15,072 bases of DNA from CAZVEV01 sp964625865. Its GTDB lineage: Bacteria; Planctomycetota; Phycisphaerae; SM23-33. The first letter of the stretch is position 1. Every line of letters begins with the position of its first letter. The notes under the pieces were generated by a model that worked only from the letters and a program-made list of their open reading frames with translations, was not told the DNA's origin and searched no databases. Location: contig CAZVEV010000137.1 in the NCBI GenBank assembly GCA_964625865.1, positions 1 through 15,072 on the forward strand, given 5' to 3'. This document shows, one piece after another, positions 1 to 7,530 of this stretch. Both the position numbers and the translations under genes were made by a program.

Positions 1-1
1 C

Positions 2-1234
2 CGCTGCAACAACTGCAGCGCGGGGTTTGGGGTGGCCCCGCAGGGCCAGGCCCCGGCCGCCGCCCCCGGGCCGCAGACCCCCCCCCCCCCCCCGCCGCTG
101 GAGGCGACGCCCCCCCCGCAAGAGGCCCCCGCACCGCATCCCGACGCGGTTGGCGCCCGAGCGCGTTACGCCCAGCAGCAGGCCGCCGCGAAGAAGAAGA
201 TGATGATCCTCGCCGGCGGCGGCGCCGTGGCGCTGATCGCGCTGGCCGCCGTCGCGTTCTTCGTGATCGCCCCCATGCTCTCGGGCGGACAACCCGGCTG
301 GACCAAGCCGCTGGTGCCCCAGGGCGCCCAGTTCGTCGCGTACGTCGACCTCGAGTCAATCCAGGAGTCGGACCTGTACAGCAAGCTCATGGCGATGGCG
401 AAGGAGAAGGCCGGGGGCAGCCCCGACGCGCTCCTGAAGGGGGCGATGGGCGAGTTGAACATGAAGAGCAAGCTCAAGTTCAAGGACGTGGCGGGGATCT
501 TCGCCGCCGGTTCGCCGCCCGCAGACGGGCCGCCAAAGGTCGTCGTCGGACTGCGTCTGAATCGCAGCATGACCCTGAAGGACCTCATCAGCGGCCCGGG
601 GCTCGTGCCGCGGAAGTACAGCGGGAAGGACTACCTTGTCCTCGGAAGCGGCGACAAGCAGATCTGCATCGCCCAGATTGACGATGAGACCTTCTGCGGC
701 ACGTCGGGCGAAGCCCTGCTGAAGAAGGTCCTCGATCGGATATCAAAGGACAAGAGCGTCACCCTGAACAAGGAACTGGCGGCCCTGCTCGACAAGGTCA
801 ACGGGAAGAAGTCGTTCATTGCGGGCAACATCAAGGGCCTGCCGATCCCCGTGCCCACCAAGGGCGTCGAGGGCTTGGGCCTGGGGATTGACATCAACGG
901 CTCATTCTCCGCCGTCGCTGTGGCCGCCTTCAAGGAAGAGAAGCAGGCCAAGGCCATTGCCGACGAGGCCAACAAGAGCCTCGACAAGGCGAGGGAGGAG
1001 GCCGAAAAGGGCCTCGACCAGATGGACAAGGCCATCGACAAGGCCTCGGGCAAGCAGAAGGAGATGATGGAGAAGCAGAGGGACATGGCCGAGACGATGT
1101 CGGGATGGCTCGATGACATTGATGTTGATCGAAGCGGCAAGCAGGTCGAATTCAGCATCAGCATCGACACCGATGAGTTGCTGGAGATGTTCGACCTGGT
1201 CAAGAACATGGCCGGCGGGATGATCCCGATGTAG
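2..1234 (+). CDS. Membrane-anchored planctomycete-type protein with N-terminal zinc knuckle (5' partial)
   Basis: The frame stays open to the left edge, so the true start lies outside the window. The first codons read R-C-N-N-C-S-A-G-F-G-V, which matches the second knuckle of a zinc ribbon of the MJ0042 type (RCxxCxxxFxV); the first CxxC would be upstream. Counting from the GTG at 32, a Pro/Ala-rich linker (residues 1-40) leads to KKK and one hydrophobic helix (about 57-80). A soluble ~320-residue domain follows, beginning near WTKPLVPQGAQFVAYVDL, probably periplasmic with the N-terminus inside. Residues ~308-355 are Lys/Glu/Met-rich and probably coiled coil. I do not recognise a family for the outer domain; it broadly resembles uncharacterised planctomycete proteins with repeated alpha/beta modules, and no catalytic motif is visible. 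A run of 16 C bases lies in the linker. The gene converges on the next one, with 87 bp between them. Confidence 0.8.
   Translation, partial: RCNNCSAGFGVAPQGQAPAAAPGPQTPPPPPPLEATPPPQEAPAPHPDAVGARARYAQQQAAAKKKMMILAGGGAVALIALAAVAFFVIAPMLSGGQPGWTKPLVPQGAQFVAYVDLESIQESDLYSKLMAMAKEKAGGSPDALLKGAMGELNMKSKLKFKDVAGIFAAGSPPADGPPKVVVGLRLNRSMTLKDLISGPGLVPRKYSGKDYLVLGSGDKQICIAQIDDETFCGTSGEALLKKVLDRISKDKSVTLNKELAALLDKVNGKKSFIAGNIKGLPIPVPTKGVEGLGLGIDINGSFSAVAVAAFKEEKQAKAIADEANKSLDKAREEAEKGLDQMDKAIDKASGKQKEMMEKQRDMAETMSGWLDDIDVDRSGKQVEFSISIDTDELLEMFDLVKNMAGGMIPM
78..93 (+). repeat. Homopolymer run of 16 cytosines inside a coding region
   Basis: Sixteen consecutive C encode part of the TPPPPPP stretch of the membrane-anchored protein. 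A shorter run of seven C lies about 20 bases downstream. Such tracts are prone to slippage and to sequencing error. Loss or gain of one base would frameshift the protein before its membrane helix. Confidence 0.95.
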
Positions 1235-1321
1235 CCGCGCGGGCCATTCGAAACGGCGAGGCGGCGGGGCGTGTAATCGGTTTGCACGCGAAACACCGGG
1301 CGCACCGGTTCCGGGCGGCGG

Positions 1322-2878
1322 TCAGATCGTCCGGCGGAGGTAGGCGAGTCTCTTGGGCAGGGGAATGTTGTTGCCCGAGTTGTCCTCGCCGTAGCCGTTG
1401 TCGGCGAGCAGCTTGATATCGGCAAGGACGCGCTTGTCACCGACAAACTCGATGCTCAGGTCGGCGTGGATGTCGATCTTCCCGGTCGCCTGGAGGCGGG
1501 CGATTTCCTCGACGATGCGCTGGAGCACCGTGCCCTCGCTGCAGACCGGGGCGTCGGGCAACTGCAGGGGCTGGGCGTAGATGACCAGGCGCCCCTGGTC
1601 GGCCAGGGTCAGCAGTATCCTCCGCGTTGCCGACTGAATGTTCGTCTCGGCCGTCGACTCGTCGACCAGCGACAGCCCCGCAATCTCCGTCGCCAGCCAG
1701 CGCCGTTTCTCGGCGTTGATCTTCTCGTTGGCGCGGAAAATCTCCAGCGGGCTGCTGGCGTCGTAGTCCTGGTCGTCGAGGATCATGCGCACTTCCGAAC
1801 CGTAGTGCAGGACAATCTTGGCCACCAGCGTGGACGGGCGCACGTGGAAGCCGCGGTATCGCGGCACGGGCAGCGTGACACGGGTGACCTCGGCGTAGCG
1901 CTTGAGCATGTCCTGGCAGAGGTTTTGCCCGGCGGCCAGGTAGTACCCGGCAAAGGTCAGCGCATAGCCCATCAGCGTACCGCGAAGCGTGTCGGCATCG
2001 ACGAGGGCCTGGAGGCGCTTGGACCTGGAGCGGGGCTGACGGTGGATGTGTCTCTCGTAGTAGTGCGCCAGCGCCGTCGCCAGCACGAGCAGGTGGAAGA
2101 CCACGCTGATATGCCCGCGCAGAACGGACAGGTCCGGGTCGATCGACTCGCTCTCGGTCGATAGGACAAACGTGTCGTAGACCGACTGCATGTTGTGGAA
2201 CTGGTGCTGCAGGTGTCTCAGCGCGACGGCATTGACAGGGACGGGCAGGCACGAGGCGTAATCCTCGGGCCCGGTGCGGGCCACCACGTGCAACAGGTCG
2301 CTCTCAGCCGCCAGGGCCAGAAACGCCGTCGCCAACCGCGTGACCGTCTCCGAAACGGCTTCGACCTTGCGGGTGGCCAGGTCGTTGGGCAGCTTGCCTT
2401 GGGGCAAGGCTTCGTCGTAGGTTCCTTCGGGAGGAATGTCGCTGGGGTCGGGCAGGCCGAGGCGGGCGGCCTCTTCGAGCATCCGCCGGGCGGCCCTGAT
2501 CAGCACGTCGCTGGTGAAGTCCATCGCCTCGTCGGTGGCCGAGATGAAATCCCGCTCGATTTCCAACAGGCGATACGACGGCAGGACATGCTCGATGTGC
2601 AGCAGTTCATACGCGGCGCCGGAGAAGCGCTTGATGATCGCCATGTGCGATCTGAAGACGCGCCACCGCCGGTTGCCCCGCGCCCCGTAGGAGTCCAGCA
2701 GTTCCTCGAGTTGCGTCGACTGCTGGAGCAACTCGCCCAGCAAGGGACGAGACAGTTCCACCTCCCCGCCGCCGGCTACGTAGGCCACCGCACGCAGCAT
2801 GGCCTGTGTCCGCCCGGCCATCAGGGCCAGGAAATCCTTCTCCGATATGACGTCGCTAGCCACGGTCGCTTCTGACAT
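1322..2878 (-). CDS. 518-aa helical protein with an internal HPr-like phosphocarrier domain
   Basis: Residues 1-335 look almost wholly alpha-helical and match no family I recognise. Residues 337-435 contain an HPr-like segment: the motif R-G-F-H-V-R-P-S-T at 342-350 fits the HPr active site G-[IL]-H-A-R-P-A, giving His345 as the putative phospho-acceptor. Ser376 in D-A-S-S-P-L-E-I-F lies 31 residues later, exactly the His15-Ser46 spacing of Bacillus subtilis HPr. After Ser376 the match weakens: an extra charged helical segment (NEKINAEKRRW) precedes a helix-strand pair (TRRILLTLADQGRLVIYAQPL) that could close the fold. A helical C-terminal tail of about 85 residues follows. Ordinary HPr is 85-90 aa, so this is a domain inside a larger protein. 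It is probably a regulatory or scaffold protein linked to PTS-like signalling; that role is inferred. Start ATG at 2878 has only a weak Shine-Dalgarno (AGGA 14 bases upstream). The gene lies 166 bp downstream of rnd on the same strand, with its own -10 box. Confidence 0.85.
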   Translation of the reverse strand: MSEATVASDVISEKDFLALMAGRTQAMLRAVAYVAGGGEVELSRPLLGELLQQSTQLEELLDSYGARGNRRWRVFRSHMAIIKRFSGAAYELLHIEHVLPSYRLLEIERDFISATDEAMDFTSDVLIRAARRMLEEAARLGLPDPSDIPPEGTYDEALPQGKLPNDLATRKVEAVSETVTRLATAFLALAAESDLLHVVARTGPEDYASCLPVPVNAVALRHLQHQFHNMQSVYDTFVLSTESESIDPDLSVLRGHISVVFHLLVLATALAHYYERHIHRQPRSRSKRLQALVDADTLRGTLMGYALTFAGYYLAAGQNLCQDMLKRYAEVTRVTLPVPRYRGFHVRPSTLVAKIVLHYGSEVRMILDDQDYDASSPLEIFRANEKINAEKRRWLATEIAGLSLVDESTAETNIQSATRRILLTLADQGRLVIYAQPLQLPDAPVCSEGTVLQRIVEEIARLQATGKIDIHADLSIEFVGDKRVLADIKLLADNGYGEDNSGNNIPLPKRLAYLRRTI

Positions 2879-2910
2879 TAACTACCGTCTGTTCCTGTTG
2901 CCCCGTCCAC

Positions 2911-2916
2911 ATTATA
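2911..2916 (-). promoter_or_regulatory. TATAAT -10 box upstream of the HPr-domain gene
   Basis: A perfect TATAAT on the minus strand lies 32 bases upstream of the start codon at 2878. Transcription would start near 2904, giving a ~25-nt leader. No convincing -35 is present: the expected position falls in a G-rich run. It suggests the gene can be expressed separately from rnd. Confidence 0.4.
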
Positions 2917-3044
2917 TACCGTCGAGACGTACCCCCCCGTCCTCATATCATCGGCAAAAGTCGTGTCGGCCATAAGCCCGCCCTTCGCGCCAGTGGAAAT
3001 ACCTTGCCGCAAAGAACGCACCGGGAGACCTCCGAAATGGCCTG

Positions 3045-4217
3045 TCACGGGCTGCGGAGCCCGGTCAACAGATCGGTCACCAGCGCCCCGATGAACCTCT
3101 TTCGCCATCCGCGGACGAGTCGGCCGTCAGCCGGCTCGCCGCTGCCCTGACGCAGGGCGTGCAGCAGGTCCACGTAGTTGGCACGGTTGGCGACGATGCT
3201 CGGGTTCAGGTCGCGGGCGAGGCAGAACTCGCTGACGGCCTCGATCGTCCGGGTAATCAGGGCCTTGTCGTCCGGGTCGTTCTCTCGCGGCGCCGCGGCG
3301 GGCCAGTCGGACTTCGGCAGGCGCAGGGCCATCTGGAGCGTCTCGAGCACGTCCTTGCCGCTTCGGCGTGCCAGCGGCCTGGGAAAGCCCTTGATGGCGC
3401 CCAGGGCCTTGACCGTGCGGGGCAGGTCCTTGGCGACGTTCTTCATCGGCCCGTCGCGGAGGAGCGTGCGGGGGGGCACGTCGGCACGGCGGGCGGCGAC
3501 GTCTCGCCACGTGATCAGTTCGCGCAGAATCGCCAGCCGCTGGGGCCCCATCCTCCGCCAGCCGCGAAGACGCTGCAGGGCCTTCAGTGAATCGTAGGCG
3601 TAGGTTGCCGCCTCCTCGGCGGGGGCCATCTCCTCACGCATCCACGCCAACCGTCCCATCGCGCGAAGGCGGCGACGCAGCTCGTCACGCAGGGCCACCA
3701 GGTGATGCACGTCTTCCACCGCATAGTGCAACTGCCCCTTGCTCAACGGGCGCCGGGACCAGTCGCTGAAGCTCTTGCCCTGCTTCATCTCCACGCCGAA
3801 CACGTCGAACACCAGCTTGCCGTACGACAGCGGATACTCCCGCCCCACCAGCGCCGCGGCCACCTGTACGTCGAAGATATTCGCCGGCGGACGACGGGTC
3901 TGGAGATGGCAGATCTCCAGGTCCTGCTGACCGGCGTGGACGACCTTCTCCAGCGCCGGGTCGCACACCAGCTTCCAGAACGGGCCCATCGACACCTCGA
4001 ACGGGTCAATGATGGCCACGAAGTCCTTCGTCGCCGCCTGGACGAGACACAACTGCGGAAAGTACGTCTGCTCGCGAATGAACTCCGTGTCGAATCCGAA
4101 CACGCCCGCCGCGCGCAGACGTTTGCAGACGTCCCGAAGCTGGTGGTCGGTGGTGACCATCAACTCGGCAGGGTCCGTGGTGGGTGACCAAGACAACTCT
4201 GGACTCTCTCCTGACAT
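3045..4217 (-). CDS. rnd: Ribonuclease D (3'-5' exoribonuclease)
   Basis: RNase D trims the 3' ends of tRNA precursors and other small RNAs in the cytoplasm using two divalent metals. The DEDDy residues are all visible: Asp43 and Glu45 in FGFDTEF, Asp99 in HAGQQDLEIC, and Tyr165/Asp169 in YAVEDVHHL. Their spacing agrees within one residue with E. coli RNase D (28, 30, 85, 151, 155). An HRDC domain follows at about 210-290 (LKALQRLRGWRRMGPQRLA), and the C-terminal part matches the usual second HRDC-like region. The frame is open upstream to an ATG at 4364, but the extra 49 residues are Arg/Gly-rich and unlike the family. I chose the ATG at 4217, which gives 390 aa against about 375 for E. coli. 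The gene diverges from the serine hydrolase gene and is followed on the same strand by the HPr-domain gene. Confidence 0.93.
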   Translation of the reverse strand: MSGESPELSWSPTTDPAELMVTTDHQLRDVCKRLRAAGVFGFDTEFIREQTYFPQLCLVQAATKDFVAIIDPFEVSMGPFWKLVCDPALEKVVHAGQQDLEICHLQTRRPPANIFDVQVAAALVGREYPLSYGKLVFDVFGVEMKQGKSFSDWSRRPLSKGQLHYAVEDVHHLVALRDELRRRLRAMGRLAWMREEMAPAEEAATYAYDSLKALQRLRGWRRMGPQRLAILRELITWRDVAARRADVPPRTLLRDGPMKNVAKDLPRTVKALGAIKGFPRPLARRSGKDVLETLQMALRLPKSDWPAAAPRENDPDDKALITRTIEAVSEFCLARDLNPSIVANRANYVDLLHALRQGSGEPADGRLVRGWRKRFIGALVTDLLTGLRSP

Positions 4218-4279
4218 CGTTGCTGTGCCGTCGGTTCCGCCCCATCGGCCGGGCAACGTCGCCCGATACCATACAGAGG

Positions 4280-4308
4280 ATCGTAGCAGGACGCGCCCCC
4301 CGATGCAA
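4280..4308 (-). promoter_or_regulatory. Candidate promoter for rnd
   Basis: On the minus strand TTGCAT (4303-4308) and TACGAT (4280-4285) are separated by 17 bases. Both are imperfect sigma70-type hexamers. Transcription would start near 4273, about 56 bases upstream of the chosen rnd start, which supports the ATG at 4217 over that at 4364. Confidence 0.3.
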
Positions 4309-4385
4309 GCCGCCCGACCGCCACCCGGAGGAAACCGACGCCTGAACGTTGATGGACGCCCCACCGGCCGGATACGCTATGGGCG

Positions 4386-4391
4386 AAAGGA
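4386..4391 (+). promoter_or_regulatory. Ribosome binding site deciding the GTG start of the serine hydrolase
   Basis: AAAGGA lies six bases before the GTG at 4398. It supports GTG as the start and so a complete signal peptide. Confidence 0.65.
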
Positions 4392-4397
4392 CCGCCC

Positions 4398-5675
4398 GTG
4401 AAGGTCTTGAAACTTGCCGTTCTGGTCACCGTCGCACTCGCGCCGGCCCTCGTGGCCCGAGGCGAGGCGCCGCTTCCGGTGACGGGCCGGGCCGTCAAGG
4501 GCATGGCGAGCTTCGACCGGATGATGGTCTCCTTCATGCGAACCCACGGCGTGCCCGGCGGGGCGCTGGCGGTCGTGCGAGACCGGAGGATCGTCTACGC
4601 CCGCGGGTTCGGCTATGCCGACCCCACCACCCGCACGCCGGTCCAGCCCGATGCGCTGTTCCGGATCGCGTCGGTCTCCAAGCCGATCACGTCGGCGGCG
4701 ATCATGCGACTGGTCGAGCGCGGCAAGCTCAGTCTGGACGAACGCGTATTCGACATCCTCCGCCTCAAGCCCGTCGGCAAGGGGCGCGTCGACCCGCGCC
4801 TCAAGCAGATCACCGTCCGCCACCTGCTGCTGCACACCGGCGGGTGGGACCGGCGAAAGAGCTTCGACCCGATGTTCCGCCCGGTCCGGATCGCCGAGTC
4901 CCTCAACACGCCCCCGCCGGCGCGGGCCGACCAGATCGCCCGCGCCATGCTCACCGTGCCCCTGGACTCCGCGCCCGGGACGCGATACGCCTACTCGAAC
5001 TTCGGCTACTGCCTCCTCGGGCGGATCATCGAGGCCAAGACGGGCGTGAGTTACGAACAGTACGTCCGCACCCGCGTGCTTGCCCCGATCGGCATCACGC
5101 GTATGCGCATCGGCCGCACACTCAGGAAGCATCGCGCCGACGGCGAGGTGACCTATGTCATGCGGAACAACCACAAGATGTCCTCTGTCTTCGGCCCCGA
5201 CGTCGGCCGACTCGTGCCCGGGCCGTACGGCGGATGGCACCTCGAGGCCATGGACGCACACGGTGGGTGGATCGCGTCGGCAATCGACCTCGTGCGGTTC
5301 GCCCGCGAGTTCGACGCACCCAAGGCCTGCCGTATCCTGACCCCCGCGAGCATCAGCGCGACCTTCGCCCGCCCGCCGCCGCTTGGCGGCCTGGACGGAG
5401 ATCGCAAGTCCCAGAGCATCTACTACGCCTTCGGCTGGCAGGTCCGGGTCGTGGGCAAGACCGGGCGAGTCAACACGTGGCACGCCGGGGCGCTGGGAGG
5501 AAGCAGTTCGCTGCTGGTCCGCCGTCACGACGGCCTGGACTGGGCCGTCCTTCTCAACATGACCCGCACCACCAAAGGCGTGATCCTGGCCAACGCGATC
5601 GACCCCCTGGTCCACCGCGCCGCGGCGGCCGTGACGGCCTGGCCCGAAACGGACATCCTGGAAACGGGCAAATGA
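4398..5675 (+). CDS. Exported serine hydrolase, class C beta-lactamase / penicillin-binding-protein-like family
   Basis: This protein has the serine beta-lactamase-like (transpeptidase) fold, whose members include D-Ala-D-Ala carboxypeptidases, esterases and class C beta-lactamases. Residues 1-23 form a Sec signal peptide (MKVLKLAVLVTVALAPALVA), so it acts outside the cytoplasmic membrane. The three active-site motifs are visible: S92-V-S-K95 (SxxK, nucleophile Ser92), Y199-S-N201 (YxN), and H362-A-G364 in place of KTG, as is common in esterase-type members. The flanking segments DALFRIASVSKP, RHLLLHTGGW and YAYSNFGYCLLG are typical of the family. Length (425 aa) is normal. The substrate cannot be told from sequence; peptidoglycan peptide or ester hydrolysis are the likeliest, and nothing specifically indicates antibiotic resistance. 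There is no lipobox or C-terminal anchor. It starts with GTG, diverges from rnd and converges on the sulfatase. Confidence 0.9.
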   Translation: MKVLKLAVLVTVALAPALVARGEAPLPVTGRAVKGMASFDRMMVSFMRTHGVPGGALAVVRDRRIVYARGFGYADPTTRTPVQPDALFRIASVSKPITSAAIMRLVERGKLSLDERVFDILRLKPVGKGRVDPRLKQITVRHLLLHTGGWDRRKSFDPMFRPVRIAESLNTPPPARADQIARAMLTVPLDSAPGTRYAYSNFGYCLLGRIIEAKTGVSYEQYVRTRVLAPIGITRMRIGRTLRKHRADGEVTYVMRNNHKMSSVFGPDVGRLVPGPYGGWHLEAMDAHGGWIASAIDLVRFAREFDAPKACRILTPASISATFARPPPLGGLDGDRKSQSIYYAFGWQVRVVGKTGRVNTWHAGALGGSSSLLVRRHDGLDWAVLLNMTRTTKGVILANAIDPLVHRAAAAVTAWPETDILETGK

Positions 5676-5742
5676 GCGCAAGACAACGCCCCGGCCTGCG
5701 AGGGACCGTCGTCGGCTCAGGCACGAGCGTGTAGGGGAACCC

Positions 5743-5763
5743 CATCTCGCTGCTCGCGAGATG
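5743..5763. terminator. Inverted repeat between converging serine hydrolase and sulfatase genes
   Basis: CATCTCGC and GCGAGATG form a perfect 8-bp stem around the 5-base loop TGCTC. It lies in the 99-bp gap between two convergent genes, so it may stop transcription from both sides. Neither strand has a following T run, so it is not a textbook Rho-independent terminator. Confidence 0.5.
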
Positions 5764-5774
5764 TGTCCTGCCGG

Positions 5775-7313
5775 TTACCTCTTCTTGCTCCGCCCCTCCT
5801 TGCGCCCGTAGCCCTTGGCGTAGTCGGCGCGGCAGCGCTTTTCGGTCTGGTCGGGGTGGGCGCCGAGTTCGGCGATCAGGGCGGCGTGCATCTTCGCGAC
5901 GCGGTCGGCCTGCTCGGGGGAGGCGGCGAGATTCGTGAACTCGCCCGGGTCGGCCTGCATGTCGTACAGTTCCCGCTGGGCGGGGTGGTCCGCGTCGGCG
6001 GGGGTGTGGTAGGTGTACTTCCACCTGCCCATGCGGATCATCGCGTAGCCGGAGGCGATGTTGTGGGCGTAATACTCGCTGACGGCGATGTCGCGCCAGG
6101 TGGCCTTGGCGTCGTCCAGCCAGGCCAGCATCGACGCCCCGTCCCAATCGCCGGGCGTCTTGGCCCCGCCGAGTTGGGCGATGGTCCGGACCACGTCCAC
6201 CAGCGAGCAGGCGCCGCCCCGCCGCTGGGGGCCCTTCCACCGGGCGGGCCAGGAGACCATCAGCGGCACGCGGGCGGCTGAGTCGTACATACAGTTCTTC
6301 CACCACAGCCCGTGCTCGCCCATGTTCTCACCGTGGTCGGTGGTGTAGATCACGACCGTGTTGTCCGCGACCTTGCTGCGGGCCAGGGCGGCCAGCACCT
6401 TGCCGATCTCGTCGTCGAGCCACTGCGTAAGCCCGTAGTACAGCTCGCGCCCCTTGCGGACGATCTTGTCGGGCACGTCCTCCATGTTGAAGCCGATGCG
6501 CAGGTGCTTGTAGTTGCGCGGCTGAGACTCGAGGTGGCCGGCGGGGATCTTGGGCATGGGCACCTTGCCCTTGTACGGCGTCCAGTACTTTTCGGGCACG
6601 ATCAGCGGAAAATGCGGCGCCAGGTAGCCGGCCAGCATGAAGAACGGCTTGTCGGACGCCTTTCGCCCGTCCAGGAAGTCCACCACCCCGGCGGTCACCT
6701 TGCGGTCGTGGACCAGCACGTTCGACTCGCCCGGATGGAACTTGCTGAACCGCCCCGACAGGCCCGGCTTGGGCGTCAGGTCGTCGGCTTTTCGACGTCC
6801 GCCCTTGCCCGTCTTGTGCGACGTGTTGCCGATCGGCACGATCTCGGTGAACCCGTACCGTCGCGTCTTGTCGAAATGCATCTTGCCGCACAACAGCGAC
6901 TGATACCCGGCAGCGTTGAGAATACGCGGCAGCGAGGGCGTCTTGTCGCCGGAGGCCAGCCAGCAGTTGTTGCTCCAGGCGCCGATGCGCGAGACGTACT
7001 TGCCCGCCGTAAACGACAGGCGCGAGGGCACGCACAGGGGCGAGTTGCAGTAGGCCGCGTCGAACGTCACGCCACGGGCGGCAATCGAGTCCATGTGCGG
7101 CGTTTTGACGATCGTGTTCCCATAGCAGCCGAGCACGTCGGCGTTATGCTCGTCGGACATGATCACGAGGATATTGGGCTGTCGCCCGCCGGTGGCGCCG
7201 CGTTTGGCCCGGGGCGCCCCGGTCGCCACCCCCGTCCCAACACTCGCGGCGGCCGCCGCGGCCGAGGTGGCCTTGAGAAACTCCCGCCGATTCACGTTCC
7301 CTGCCGTCGTCAT
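5775..7313 (-). CDS. Tat-exported formylglycine-dependent sulfatase
   Basis: The enzyme hydrolyses sulfate esters, probably on an exported or extracellular substrate. The N-terminus carries a twin-arginine signal (N8-R-R-E-F-L-K) followed by an Ala-rich segment. The catalytic motif is C94-V-P-S-R, whose Cys must be converted to formylglycine by a maturase not present here. Other family residues visible are D54/E55 (metal), K144 and H146 in GKMHF, H234 in APHFP, and D326/H327 in YTTDHGENMGEHG. The segments DEHNADVLGCYGN and NSPLCVPSRLSFTAGKYVSR resemble the choline-sulfatase-like branch, but the substrate is not established. The frame extends upstream, but the ATG at 7313 is chosen because it gives the Tat signal and has GGAAAGGA eight bases before it; length is 512 aa. 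It is divergent from nagB, suggesting a role in releasing sulfate from amino-sugar material (inference). Confidence 0.93.
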   Translation of the reverse strand: MTTAGNVNRREFLKATSAAAAAASVGTGVATGAPRAKRGATGGRQPNILVIMSDEHNADVLGCYGNTIVKTPHMDSIAARGVTFDAAYCNSPLCVPSRLSFTAGKYVSRIGAWSNNCWLASGDKTPSLPRILNAAGYQSLLCGKMHFDKTRRYGFTEIVPIGNTSHKTGKGGRRKADDLTPKPGLSGRFSKFHPGESNVLVHDRKVTAGVVDFLDGRKASDKPFFMLAGYLAPHFPLIVPEKYWTPYKGKVPMPKIPAGHLESQPRNYKHLRIGFNMEDVPDKIVRKGRELYYGLTQWLDDEIGKVLAALARSKVADNTVVIYTTDHGENMGEHGLWWKNCMYDSAARVPLMVSWPARWKGPQRRGGACSLVDVVRTIAQLGGAKTPGDWDGASMLAWLDDAKATWRDIAVSEYYAHNIASGYAMIRMGRWKYTYHTPADADHPAQRELYDMQADPGEFTNLAASPEQADRVAKMHAALIAELGAHPDQTEKRCRADYAKGYGRKEGRSKKR

Positions 7314-7321
7314 GCTCGCCG

Positions 7322-7329
7322 TCCTTTCC
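7322..7329 (-). promoter_or_regulatory. Ribosome binding site deciding the sulfatase start
   Basis: GGAAAGGA on the minus strand lies eight bases before the ATG at 7313, fixing the start just ahead of the Tat signal. Confidence 0.7.
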
Positions 7330-7352
7330 GATCTTCGCCTGAACGCGTGGAA

Positions 7353-7366
7353 GGATGATATCATCC
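7353..7366. promoter_or_regulatory. Perfect 14-bp palindrome, candidate operator between sulfatase and nagB
   Basis: GGATGATATCATCC is its own reverse complement. It lies in the 229-bp divergent gap and contains the predicted sulfatase -10 (TATCAT on the minus strand). A dimeric regulator bound here would block sulfatase transcription. The nagB start is ~177 bp away, so an effect on nagB is less certain. Confidence 0.5.
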
Positions 7367-7383
7367 GATGGGCGCATGGTGAA
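7355..7383 (-). promoter_or_regulatory. Candidate sulfatase promoter
   Basis: On the minus strand TTCACC (7378-7383) and TATCAT (7355-7360) are separated by 17 bases, matching the sigma70 consensus at four and five of six positions. Transcription would begin near 7348, giving a leader of about 35 nt. The -10 lies inside the perfect palindrome. Confidence 0.4.
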
Positions 7384-7459
7384 GGGGCGTCCCCCGATGA
7401 GGAGTCCAAGGCAACTAAAGGCGCCGCCCGCGACTGGCCGATGAGTCCCTTGGTGCCCG

Positions 7460-7478
7460 GGCCGCCCGCGGGGCGGCC
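7460..7478 (+). promoter_or_regulatory. GC-rich hairpin in the region upstream of nagB
   Basis: GGCCGCCC and GGGCGGCC form a perfect 8-bp stem around the 3-base loop GCG, ending 64 bases before the nagB start. If nagB is transcribed from further upstream, this is a leader hairpin that could act as attenuator or stabiliser. No T run follows. A cruciform or chance GC-rich structure is equally possible. Confidence 0.35.
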
Positions 7479-7530
7479 GGTGTTCATCCTGAAGCACGTT
7501 CGTTCGCCAACAGCCCGTAGCATTCGGGCA

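Noticed and set aside
1235..1321. Possible terminator between the two convergent genes at the left end
   Set aside because: Only short imperfect stems (such as CGTGTA with TGCACG) are present and no T run; not distinguishable from chance in GC-rich DNA.
2878..3108. A 76-codon minus-strand reading frame ending at the start of the HPr-domain gene (TAATG overlap)
   Set aside because: It begins inside the 3' end of rnd, has no ribosome binding site at a plausible start, an unstructured Gly/Arg-rich sequence, and it runs across the predicted -10 box of the HPr-domain gene. The overlap looks like coincidence.
4218..4364. N-terminal extension of ribonuclease D to the ATG at 4364
   Set aside because: The extra 49 residues are Arg/Gly-rich and unlike RNase D. 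A candidate promoter falls inside them, and the ATG at 4217 gives the family-typical N-terminus.
4349..4378. TTGATG - 18 bases - TACGCT as a promoter for the serine hydrolase
   Set aside because: The -10 matches the consensus at only three positions and lies very close to the ribosome binding site; too weak to list.
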